In this document: one piece after another, positions 1 to 4,463 of the stretch
Layout: the number at the start of each line of letters is the position of its first letter
Position numbering within the stretch: the first letter of the stretch is position 1
Assembly (NCBI GenBank): GCA_014729665.1
Contig: WJJO01000159.1
Span: 1 to 5,476 of the forward strand
Direction of reading: 5' to 3'
DNA: 5,476 nt
DNA from: Caldifarciminota bacterium
GTDB taxonomy: Bacteria; Hydrothermota; Tepidihabitantia; B3-TA06
The notes under the pieces: generated by a model
Told to the model about the DNA's origin: nothing
The model's input: the letters and a program-made list of their open reading frames with translations, nothing else
Databases searched by the model: none
Made by a program: the position numbers and the translations under genes

Positions 1-220
1 GGATAACCGATATCAGCATCATTATGCTTCCTGTCAAGGCGACCGCTCCAATAGCCAGCATGAAAATCAACCCTATCTATCCGAGTACGATTGAACTCAA
101 CAATGGTTTATTCCAGCGTTTGAACAGAACTACAACCCAGATTACAACCCAGGCGATGCTCATGAGCAGGCCCAAAATCGCCAAAGTCATCTTGATTGGT
201 CCAATTATATGTATTGGCAA
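1..220 (-). CDS. Small two-segment membrane protein, partial, with in-frame amber codon
   Basis: Not recognised. Reading leftward from TTG at 220-218, the frame gives MPIHIIGPIKMTLAILGLLM, then a long hydrophobic stretch (IAWVVIWVVVLF), a basic loop (KRWNKP) and a TAG at 79-77. The same frame then stays open to the window edge and encodes a second hydrophobic segment (LIFMLAIGAVALTGSIMMLI). I chose the TTG because AGGAGG at 230-225 lies four bases upstream, and a good promoter lies before that; the ATG at 190-188 has no ribosome-binding site. Either the product is a 47-aa single-span protein ending at the TAG, or a two-span protein broken or interrupted by it. Another ATG at 61-59 could restart the second half. 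It is divergent from the lipoprotein gene. The left end is outside the window. Membrane nature is directly visible; function is unknown. Confidence 0.5.
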
Positions 221-249
221 GCTGCCTCCTACCTTTTAAATTCGCATCT

Positions 250-277
250 ATTGTAAACGAATGCGGGGTTTTGTCAA
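250..277 (-). promoter_or_regulatory. Predicted sigma70-type promoter for the left-edge membrane gene
   Basis: TTGACA at 277-272 and TACAAT at 255-250 on the minus strand, separated by 16 bp. The expected transcription start is near 243. It is followed by AGGAGG at 230-225 and the TTG start at 220. It shares the CGCTTGACAA context with the promoter of the DUF4097 gene. Confidence 0.6.
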
Positions 278-351
278 GCGGGAGAGGATTGTCGATTGAT
301 CTTCAGTTCACAACTATGACGATATTGTCGAATCTATTTTGTAAACCCAAG

Positions 352-379
352 TTGACATTTGAAGATTTCTTGGTACACT
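352..379 (+). promoter_or_regulatory. Predicted sigma70-type promoter for the TonB-domain lipoprotein gene
   Basis: TTGACA at 352-357 and TACACT at 374-379, spacer 16 bp. The expected start of transcription is near 386, giving a leader of about 50 nt. GTTATCCG at 392-399 lies just inside the predicted transcript, and the same eight bases recur at 5433-5440 beside the right-edge promoter. The two -35 boxes of this divergent intergenic region are 74 bp apart. Confidence 0.55.
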
Positions 380-422
380 GACTGTAAGCTTGTTATCCGC
401 GTAGGTGATTATGATCAACGAG

Positions 423-430
423 AAGGAGGT
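423..430 (+). promoter_or_regulatory. Ribosome-binding site of the lipoprotein gene
   Basis: AAGGAGGT lies at 423-430, immediately before a T run, with the ATG at 436. The spacing is normal and it fixes the start codon. It argues against the out-of-frame ATG at 411, which has no such site. Confidence 0.8.
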
Positions 431-435
431 TTTTT

Positions 436-1839
436 ATGAAAACAGGTTCCCCTGTGTTGCTCGCAATACTATTGCTATCGGGCTGCACCAGCCCTATGAC
501 TTTGGAGGAGTACCGCGAGTGCCGGGAGGTGCTTTACAGCAGGCACGATTTACTTTTTGACTATATGCTCGGTAGTATATCGATACGGAACAAACTTAAA
601 AGGTACGTATCAAGTGTCTGCGATTCGATGGGCTACTCATATCAATCATTCAACAAGGCTCATCAGCACTATGGTCTGCTCAAGTATCCCTATACTGTCG
701 AAACGATTACACTCGTAAAGGAAGATAGATTTTTACTAGGTTTGACTAGATGGAAGGAAATCCTGGAAATCGAACGAGCCAGAATAACAAATGACCTTTG
801 CTGCAGTGATTGGCGTTACATGGAAATATCACCTGGTGAGATCAGGTTCGATGGCTTTCCCGCAGACCTCAAGGAGGTTCCCGAATTAATCGAACGTTAC
901 GACAGTCTCAGGCAAATGGGGGAATCTGATAAATGGGATTTCGAATTGCCCAGTTCTTATTACCTGGATTACGTGAGATTTCCCGCCGAATTCATAACCT
1001 GGATTGTAGATGGTAGTGTTACTTTTAACGAGTTCTGGAATAACGTGGAATATCTAGAGACCTATACCCGCAGGGATACAGCCATGCAAGATAGAATCCT
1101 GGGAGTGGCGTGCATGCTTCCGGAAACAAGAGTAATGCTTACTTTACCCCCTGCTGATACCTTCAAGCATCGTCTAGAAAAAAACGAATTTGCCTGCTTT
1201 TTCGTAACGTCCCGGGATGATTTGGTTTCAATCTTTGGTGATACCCTCTCCCTGACAAAGATATCATCAGTCTACGAGGAGTTCTATAATATCTCCGAGC
1301 AGTCCCTTGAATTTAGTAAAAACAGAGGGATAGCATTAACAGGCGACGAAGTCGAGATGAGTCGTATTGCCGAAATCAAAGACAGTCTGGGTTACAGATA
1401 TCTATACATGTTTCTCTTTCCAGGGGAGAAGTTCGAAGACTATCGGAATATGGGTTTAGACGTATTGAATCCGGTAGTAAAACCAGCTACCGAACCAGAA
1501 GACTCAGTATCTATTACGGAAGGTATGGAGTCTGAGGAGGTACTCGAGATACCATATTTCAGACTGGAAGTTAAACCCGTGCCAGTCAATCAGGTAGATC
1601 CCGAATACCCAGACTCATCCCGTGTCTTAGATCATCAGGGAACGGTTTATATCGAGGTAGTGCTTGACACTGACGGTTACGTCTTAGAGGCAACAGTCGT
1701 CAAAAGCTCAGGCTATAGCGAGTTGGATGATGCAGCTCTCAAGGCTGCAAGAATGTGGACGTTTACGCCGGCAAGGTATAAAGGACAACCCGTAAGAACG
1801 CATGTGAATATTCCGTTTGTATTCACCCTGGCGAATTGA
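436..1839 (+). CDS. Lipoprotein with C-terminal TonB domain (energy-transducer-like)
   Basis: A 467-aa exported lipoprotein. Residues 1-16 are a lipoprotein signal peptide with lipobox L14-S15-G16-C17; Thr18 follows the lipidated cysteine, so there is no Asp retention signal. Residues 18-350 are mostly polar, charged and aromatic and match no family I recognise. Residues 350-374 look like an acidic linker. Residues about 383-467 are a clear TonB C-terminal domain: DPEYPDSSR, then QGTVYIEVVLDTDGYV, VVKSSGYSELDDAALKAARM, WTFTPARYKGQPV and a terminal IPFVFTLAN strand. In TonB proteins this fold contacts the TonB box of outer-membrane receptors, but classical TonB is held in the inner membrane by an N-terminal helix; here a lipid anchor replaces it and there is no proline-rich spanner. 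It could be a non-canonical energy transducer or an outer-membrane lipoprotein that reuses the fold. Start supported by a strong ribosome-binding site. No ExbB/ExbD genes are visible nearby. It converges on the small membrane-gene cluster. Confidence 0.9.
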   Translation: MKTGSPVLLAILLLSGCTSPMTLEEYRECREVLYSRHDLLFDYMLGSISIRNKLKRYVSSVCDSMGYSYQSFNKAHQHYGLLKYPYTVETITLVKEDRFLLGLTRWKEILEIERARITNDLCCSDWRYMEISPGEIRFDGFPADLKEVPELIERYDSLRQMGESDKWDFELPSSYYLDYVRFPAEFITWIVDGSVTFNEFWNNVEYLETYTRRDTAMQDRILGVACMLPETRVMLTLPPADTFKHRLEKNEFACFFVTSRDDLVSIFGDTLSLTKISSVYEEFYNISEQSLEFSKNRGIALTGDEVEMSRIAEIKDSLGYRYLYMFLFPGEKFEDYRNMGLDVLNPVVKPATEPEDSVSITEGMESEEVLEIPYFRLEVKPVPVNQVDPEYPDSSRVLDHQGTVYIEVVLDTDGYVLEATVVKSSGYSELDDAALKAARMWTFTPARYKGQPVRTHVNIPFVFTLAN

Positions 1840-1864
1840 CGGGGAATCAAAACCCAGGGTGAAT
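1821..1864. repeat. Perfect 11-bp inverted repeat spanning the lipoprotein stop codon
   Basis: ATTCACCCTGG at 1821-1831 and its exact reverse complement CCAGGGTGAAT at 1854-1864, with a 22-nt loop containing the TGA stop. It sits between two convergent genes, so a transcription-ending or 3'-end-stabilising hairpin is plausible. Neither direction has a U tract after the stem, so it is not a standard intrinsic terminator. Confidence 0.5.
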
Positions 1865-1901
1865 GCCAAAAATGCACTGAAGATAATTACTGCATACGTG
1901 A

Positions 1902-2144
1902 CTAGGGGATACATAGTAGTACTATACCGGCAACTAGGGAAGAGATCCCAGCAAAGAATGCTATCCAGGAATTGATAATTGTAAACACCCTGGTTGCTTT
2001 TGGATTGTTACAAAAAGGCCAAGTTCCGTGTTTCCATTTATGTGAACCCTTGAGTCCGAATCGCATTAACCAGGGTCCGAAGAACGAACATAACGCTATA
2101 AAGAAACACATTCCAACAGCGATAAGTTTATCAAAAACTGTCAT
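1902..2144 (-). CDS. Small two-helix membrane protein (80 aa), last gene of the tiny-protein cluster
   Basis: Not recognised. From ATG at 2144-2142 it encodes 80 aa with hydrophobic segments at about residues 6-27 and 57-79. They are joined by a basic, aromatic loop (FGLKGSHKWKHGTWPFCNNP) with one Cys; two more lie in the membrane segments. The frame also extends to a TTG at 2165, but that would overlap the preceding gene. The ATG lies 5 nt after that gene's TAG, as expected for an operon. There is no Shine-Dalgarno sequence before either start, so translation may be coupled to the upstream gene. It ends in TAG at 1904-1902, about 60 bp from the convergent lipoprotein gene. The opposite-strand ORF over the same bases lacks any protein-like character. 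Membrane topology is directly supported; function is unknown. Confidence 0.6.
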   Translation of the reverse strand: MTVFDKLIAVGMCFFIALCSFFGPWLMRFGLKGSHKWKHGTWPFCNNPKATRVFTIINSWIAFFAGISSLVAGIVLLCIP

Positions 2145-2149
2145 TAGAA

Positions 2150-2305
2150 CTAGAGGTTTCGGCAAACGACTGCTAAAACTATCAAACCAACTCCCCCGAG
2201 AATCCCCAGGGTGCCTCCGAACAGATATCTTGCTTTCGAATTTATGAGATGTCGTTCCCTTCTGAGCAGTTTTTCTGCCTCAAGCGCTTCCGGGTCTTTT
2301 CGCAT
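2150..2305 (-). CDS. Small single-span membrane protein (51 aa)
   Basis: Not recognised. ATG at 2305-2303, TAG at 2152-2150. Residues 1-27 are strongly charged and probably helical (MRKDPEALEAEKLLRRERHL). Residues 28-48 are a glycine-rich transmembrane segment (GGTLGILGGVGLIVLAVV), followed by a short CRNL tail. A charged helix in front of one glycine-rich span suggests a protein that packs in the membrane and exposes a cytoplasmic helix (inference). The ATG lies one base after the upstream TAA (TAACATG), a tight operon junction suggesting translational coupling. The upstream ribosome-binding site is weak (AAGTGG). The gap to the next gene is 5 nt. The regular amphipathic and hydrophobic pattern, without interruption, supports a real gene despite its size. 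Confidence 0.6.
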   Translation of the reverse strand: MRKDPEALEAEKLLRRERHLINSKARYLFGGTLGILGGVGLIVLAVVCRNL

Positions 2306-2306
2306 G

Positions 2307-2409
2307 TTATACCACTTGAATATAAAAAACTACACCGATAAATATGTCGATGACCCCGAGAACTATTAGAAATCCCAACCTACCGCCAATATACCGCTGG
2401 AGTTATCAT
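2307..2409 (-). CDS. Tiny single-span membrane protein, probably frameshifted or with a non-ATG start
   Basis: The hydrophobic frame ending in TAA at 2309-2307 reads RYIGGRLGFLIVLGVIDIFI followed by GVVFYIQVV, a clear transmembrane segment. Its only usable start is TTG at 2378-2376, giving 23 aa, because TGA and TAA lie in frame just upstream. The natural-looking start is ATG at 2409-2407, two bases after the preceding gene's TGA, but that frame (MITPAVYWR) hits TAG after nine codons. Removing one base between 2407 and 2388 would join the ATG to the hydrophobic frame and give 33 aa. It could also be the detached second half of the preceding tiny gene. A weak internal promoter-like pair (TTGACA 2414-2409, TATATT 2393-2388, spacer 15) ends 9 nt before the TTG. 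The hydrophobic segment is plainly present; the gene structure is uncertain. Confidence 0.35.
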
Positions 2410-2410
2410 G

Positions 2411-2522
2411 TCAACGGCAGAAGGGAAGAACTGTAAACATAAAACCTAAGTCCAATACTGCAACGATGATTAATACAGGGAGAAGAACGATATTCCGGAA
2501 ATACCTTTTTTTTTACTTTCAA
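2411..2522 (-). CDS. Small single-span membrane protein (36 aa) interrupted at an A9 tract
   Basis: From TTG at 2522-2520, overlapping the upstream gene's TGA as ATTGA, the frame reads MKVKKK into a run of nine A (2506-2514 on the plus strand as T). The frame then continues with no membrane character (VFPEYRSSP). Dropping one A gives MKVKKRYFRN followed by a convincing transmembrane segment (IVLLPVLIIVAVLDLGFMF) and a TVLPFCR tail, ending in TGA at 2413-2411: 36 aa with the usual layout of a basic N-terminus before one membrane span. No alternative start exists in the hydrophobic frame, because TAA lies inside the A tract. Explanations are transcriptional or ribosomal slippage on A9, a one-base expansion that inactivated the gene, or a sequencing error. 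Function unknown. Confidence 0.45.
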
Positions 2523-2644
2523 TCCAATTCCGGTTTTTTCTTCACGACGTTCCGGTAAACTATCAATCCTATAAGAAGGTAAGATACCGGAGCAATCAAT
2601 AAAATAACAAACCACGTCAACCATCGATCAACAGGATTAATCAT
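2519..2644 (-). CDS. Small single-span membrane protein (41 aa), first gene of the cluster, predicted leaderless
   Basis: Not recognised. ATG at 2644-2642, TGA at 2521-2519. It reads MINPVDRWLTWFVILLIAPV then SYLLIGLIVYRNVVKKKPELD: a short polar start, one membrane span at about residues 9-30 and a basic tail (YRNVVKKK), which suggests a cytoplasmic C-terminus. There is no Shine-Dalgarno sequence. The -10 box TATTAT ends only six bases before the ATG, so the predicted mRNA begins at or next to the start codon. It opens a compact run of tiny membrane genes reaching 1902, with overlaps or gaps of a few bases. The orderly hydrophobic and charged pattern plus a well-placed promoter support a real gene. 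Its stop overlaps the next start. Confidence 0.6.
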   Translation of the reverse strand: MINPVDRWLTWFVILLIAPVSYLLIGLIVYRNVVKKKPELD

Positions 2645-2650
2645 GTCAGA

Positions 2651-2678
2651 ATAATAGGTCTTGTTTTGTAATAGTCAA
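2651..2678 (-). promoter_or_regulatory. Predicted promoter of the tiny membrane-protein cluster
   Basis: TTGACT at 2678-2673 and TATTAT at 2656-2651 on the minus strand, spacer 16 bp, inside ACTTGACTAT. Only TCTGAC separates the -10 box from the ATG at 2644, so transcription should begin at about the start codon. The arrangement and -35 context match the promoter at 4198-4171. The cluster may also receive read-through from the DUF4097 gene, which ends 68 bp upstream of the -35 box. Confidence 0.6.
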
Positions 2679-2745
2679 GTTGATGTGTAAGAGTTGCAAA
2701 AGACCAGGTGCCGGGGCAGGTAAGGTTAGTTCGATTCAGATTCTG

Positions 2746-3594
2746 TTACATTCCTTTCAAGATCAAGTCGCCGTTTACCGTTACCAGGTATATCCTGCCC
2801 GAGCCGTCGCCGGTGTACTTGATTGTCTTGTCTCCTTCCTTCTTTGTTTTCACGTCAAGTCCCGTAATCTGCGAAGCGCCGTGTACGTTCGATAACGATA
2901 CCGTTGCCCCCACACTCACGGGGACCGAAACCTCTATATCACTGTTAACCGTCTCGAGTATGCACTCTCCGTTGTGGTCAGGCATTGCTATCTCGCCCGT
3001 GATCTTTCCGTTGTTGGCTTTACCGTCCAGATCGCCTGCGTGATTGTCTATTTCAACGTTGCCGTTCGTGGCGTCGAAGGCGCCCGGGCCTGCCGTATTA
3101 TCAATCGCTACGTTGCCGTTGGTAGTTGTCAAATCGAAGCCTGCCTGGCTGCCGTCGACTGACAGGTTCCCGTTGGTCGAGGTCAGTTTCACGAAGATGG
3201 ATGCGGGCAGGGAGACACTGATGTCTATATCTTCTATCTCTTCGTTGCCCTCCTCTATCGTCTCTACGCTGACCTTAAGAACCCGGTTTACCTTGTCCTC
3301 GGTGATGTTTATATCCACATCTTCGCTTCCTTCGTAGGTTTTAGCTATCTCCAGCAATCCTGACAGGGCTTCGGTGATTTCGTTTTCTACGCCTGCTCCC
3401 AGCGAATGCTCGAATGATATCGATATCTCGTCTCCGGACACCGCAACGGCCGATATATCGCCGTGCAGGGTTTCGACCTCGACCCTGTCGTAGTCAGATG
3501 CATCAAAGGTTTGGCTGGTGGATTCTGCGGATACGATAAATGGTAGTAGAACCAGCGCCGCTATGATTGTATAAAGGATTTTGGTATGTTTCAC
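2746..3594 (-). CDS. Exported DUF4097-type beta-strand-repeat protein
   Basis: A 282-aa secreted or surface protein from GTG at 3594-3592. Residues 1-23 form a signal peptide with hydrophobic core ILYTIIAALVLLPFIV and an Ala-x-Ala-like VSA cleavage site; there is no lipobox cysteine. The rest is Asp-, Asn-, Gly- and Val-rich and predicted all-beta. The C-terminal half carries repeated turns at residues 139-143 (STNGN), 157-161 (TTNGN), 175-179 (ATNGN), 192-197 (KANNGK), 215-219 (TVNSD) and 272-276 (TVNGD), with a period of 17-18 residues in the first four. That is the pattern of DUF4097 'putative adhesin' proteins, thought to form beta-helix-like stacks; their molecular role is poorly known. 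I chose the GTG because GGAGG at 3603-3599 lies four bases upstream; the ATG at 3630 falls at the predicted transcription start and has no ribosome-binding site. No regulator partner is visible beside it. Confidence 0.88.
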   Translation of the reverse strand: MKHTKILYTIIAALVLLPFIVSAESTSQTFDASDYDRVEVETLHGDISAVAVSGDEISISFEHSLGAGVENEITEALSGLLEIAKTYEGSEDVDINITEDKVNRVLKVSVETIEEGNEEIEDIDISVSLPASIFVKLTSTNGNLSVDGSQAGFDLTTTNGNVAIDNTAGPGAFDATNGNVEIDNHAGDLDGKANNGKITGEIAMPDHNGECILETVNSDIEVSVPVSVGATVSLSNVHGASQITGLDVKTKKEGDKTIKYTGDGSGRIYLVTVNGDLILKGM

Positions 3595-3598
3595 GACT

Positions 3599-3605
3599 CC
3601 TCCAT
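3599..3605 (-). promoter_or_regulatory. Ribosome-binding site deciding a GTG start
   Basis: GGAGG at 3603-3599 on the minus strand, followed after four bases by GTG at 3594. It selects the GTG over the in-frame ATG twelve codons upstream and puts the signal peptide at the N-terminus. The same four-base spacing before a non-ATG start is seen at 230-220. Confidence 0.75.
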
Positions 3606-3632
3606 TGGTTTTAGTTGTTAGATTATGCACCG

Positions 3633-3660
3633 ATTATGTTCATCTGAGATGAATTGTCAA
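3633..3660 (-). promoter_or_regulatory. Predicted promoter of the DUF4097 gene
   Basis: TTGACA at 3660-3655 and CATAAT at 3638-3633 on the minus strand, spacer 16 bp. The expected start is near 3626, leaving a leader of about 32 nt. The upstream context CGCTTGACAA is identical to that of the promoter at 277-250. Confidence 0.6.
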
Positions 3661-3716
3661 GCGTGATAAGTCTGTGCGCGGGGATACAGTTACCAGACCA
3701 ACCCCTTTTTAATTCA

Positions 3717-3854
3717 ACACAGAGGGCACCTGAGCTGTGGACGTAGTTCTCAGTGAAGGAAGGCGACAAAGTTGCCTCCGGAATGCACAGAGGACACAGA
3801 GGTTTGAGAAAAATCTTCGGTTTATTTTCTCTGCGTATTCTATGTTCTCTGGGG
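3717..3854. repeat. CACAGAGG-type hairpin repeats in a 350-bp gene-free region
   Basis: The stretch 3595-3944 has no convincing gene. Besides the DUF4097 promoter it holds repeats. ACACAGAGGGCAC lies at 3717-3729. Two 9-bp units, CACAGAGGA and CACAGAGGT, lie in tandem at 3786-3803. A T-rich imperfect inverted arm at about 3821-3854 (TTTTCTCTGCG, TATGTTCTCTGG) can fold against them around a loop near 3815. A second hairpin, GGAAGGCGAC-AAA-GTTGCCTCC at 3758-3779, pairs with one bulge and one wobble. Similar CACAGAGGACACAGAGG...CTCTGTG elements are, to my knowledge, common between genes of several uncultured bacterial groups; their role is unknown. ORFs across this region on either strand have repeat-derived, non-protein-like sequences and are left out. 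Confidence 0.55.
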
Positions 3855-3944
3855 TTCAATGTATCTTAACCCATCCTGGTAACGATGTATTGACCATGGA
3901 CGGATACTGTGCCCAATCGGAAGCCGGGTTACGGGCAGGTGAGA

Positions 3945-4163
3945 TTAAAGGATTAAGATAACAAGGGCTGCGAATGCCGCGGCAAGTATAGGGGATGCTA
4001 CTGTCCAGAATACTAAAGGCGGCTTGTCCTGGTTTGTTCCAGCGTTGCGGCTCCTTGTGTCGTGACCGCCTGCGGCAAGCTTGCGGACGGCGGTAACAAA
4101 GCGTATCGCAGCAAAGGAAAAAACAACTCCGGCGAGGAATACCAATATCATGACCGCAGACAT
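3945..4163 (-). CDS. Small two-helix membrane protein (72 aa), predicted leaderless
   Basis: Not recognised. ATG at 4163-4161, TAA at 3947-3945. Two hydrophobic segments, residues about 3-20 (AVMILVFLAGVVFSFAAI) and 50-72 (LVFWTVASPILAAAFAALVI), flank a basic polar loop (RKLAAGGHDTRSRNAGTNQD). Both ends are therefore probably periplasmic and the loop cytoplasmic, by the positive-inside rule (inference). The protein ends essentially at the membrane. There is no Shine-Dalgarno sequence; the -10 box ends seven bases before the ATG, so a leaderless mRNA is predicted. Part of the loop (TAVRKLAAGG) is encoded by a 28-bp imperfect palindrome. It is divergent from the 36-aa gene at 4263. Function unknown. 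Confidence 0.65.
   Translation of the reverse strand: MSAVMILVFLAGVVFSFAAIRFVTAVRKLAAGGHDTRSRNAGTNQDKPPLVFWTVASPILAAAFAALVILIL
4066..4093. repeat. 28-bp GC-rich imperfect palindrome inside a coding region
   Basis: The two 15-base ends of the interval match as an inverted repeat at 12 of 15 positions, centred on AAGCTT at 4077-4082. The arms are CCGCCTGCGGC and GCGGACGGCGG. It encodes the cytoplasmic loop of the 72-aa membrane protein. It is noticeably more GC-rich than its surroundings, which could mean an inserted repeat tolerated in frame, or codon bias. Confidence 0.4.
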
Positions 4164-4170
4164 AGTGGGG

Positions 4171-4198
4171 ATTGTAGGGAGATTATCTGCATAGTCAA
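4171..4198 (-). promoter_or_regulatory. Predicted promoter of the 72-aa membrane gene
   Basis: TTGACT at 4198-4193 and TACAAT at 4176-4171 on the minus strand, spacer 16 bp. CCCCACT then leads straight to the ATG at 4163. The ten bases ACTTGACTAT are identical to those at the 2678 promoter. Confidence 0.6.
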
Positions 4199-4228
4199 GT
4201 AGTCGGAACGGATATCGGCGGTTGTCCT

Positions 4229-4256
4229 TTGCAAACCGGCCGCTTCTGACTATAAT
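4229..4256 (+). promoter_or_regulatory. Predicted promoter of the 36-aa gene, divergent from the 4198 promoter
   Basis: A perfect TATAAT at 4251-4256 with TTGCAA at 4229-4234 (four of six matches), spacer 16 bp. The expected start, about seven bases on, falls on ATG 4263. Only 30 bp separate this -35 box from the divergent one at 4198, so the two promoters could share a regulator. Confidence 0.5.
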
Positions 4257-4262
4257 ATGATA

Positions 4263-4373
4263 ATGTTAAATATCTGGCACCACATCATGATGATCGGACT
4301 GGCGTTCCTTTCGCTTTCAATGGCGTATTACCTCAAGGTTCGCACGGACCGAATCCGCATTATTCGAATCTAG
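4263..4373 (+). CDS. Tiny single-span membrane protein (36 aa), predicted leaderless
   Basis: Not recognised. From ATG 4263 it reads MLNIWHHIMMIGLAFLSLSM, AYYLKVRTDRIRIIRI, stop TAG. There is one hydrophobic span at about residues 8-23 followed by a strongly basic, regularly spaced tail (K, R, R, R, R), giving an inside C-terminus by the positive-inside rule. A start at ATG 4257 would add two residues but abuts the TATAAT box and would lie upstream of the expected transcript start. There is no Shine-Dalgarno sequence. A short hydrophobic peptide with a basic tail also resembles type I toxin peptides, but no antisense RNA can be shown here. Support comes from the exact promoter placement and the protein-like pattern. 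Confidence 0.5.
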   Translation: MLNIWHHIMMIGLAFLSLSMAYYLKVRTDRIRIIRI

Positions 4374-4463
4374 CTGACCGGGGGCGGTATCAACCGATCA
4401 CTCGGCAGGGATTCGGATTGGAAGGCGATTTCGTTCCCGGGTGACAATACGTCTAGTTAAAGC

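Noticed and set aside
24..239. Plus-strand ORF of 71 aa at the left edge
   Set aside because: It is the complement of the minus-strand membrane gene, which has a promoter, Shine-Dalgarno sequence and clear membrane segments.
196..381. Plus-strand ORF of 61 aa before the lipoprotein gene
   Set aside because: No ribosome-binding site, no protein-like pattern, and it crosses two predicted promoters.
1972..2247. Plus-strand ORF of 91 aa
   Set aside because: Antisense to the 80-aa and 51-aa membrane genes; composition is not protein-like and it has no ribosome-binding site.
2406..2624. Minus-strand ORF of 72 aa within the tiny-gene cluster
   Set aside because: Out of frame with the 41-aa gene over most of its length; its sequence (RREEKTGIGLKVKKK...) loses the membrane segments seen in the adjacent frames.
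2699..2720. Possible terminator after the DUF4097 gene (CCAGGTGCCGGGGCAGG)
   Set aside because: The arms do not pair well and there is no U tract.
2708..3337. Several plus-strand ORFs opposite the DUF4097 gene
   Set aside because: Shadows of a repetitive coding region with biased codon use; the minus strand has the signal peptide, repeats, ribosome-binding site and promoter.
3623..3961. ORFs on both strands across the CACAGAGG repeats
   Set aside because: Sequences derive from the repeats (LCPLCIP, RTQRFEK) and lack starts with ribosome-binding sites.
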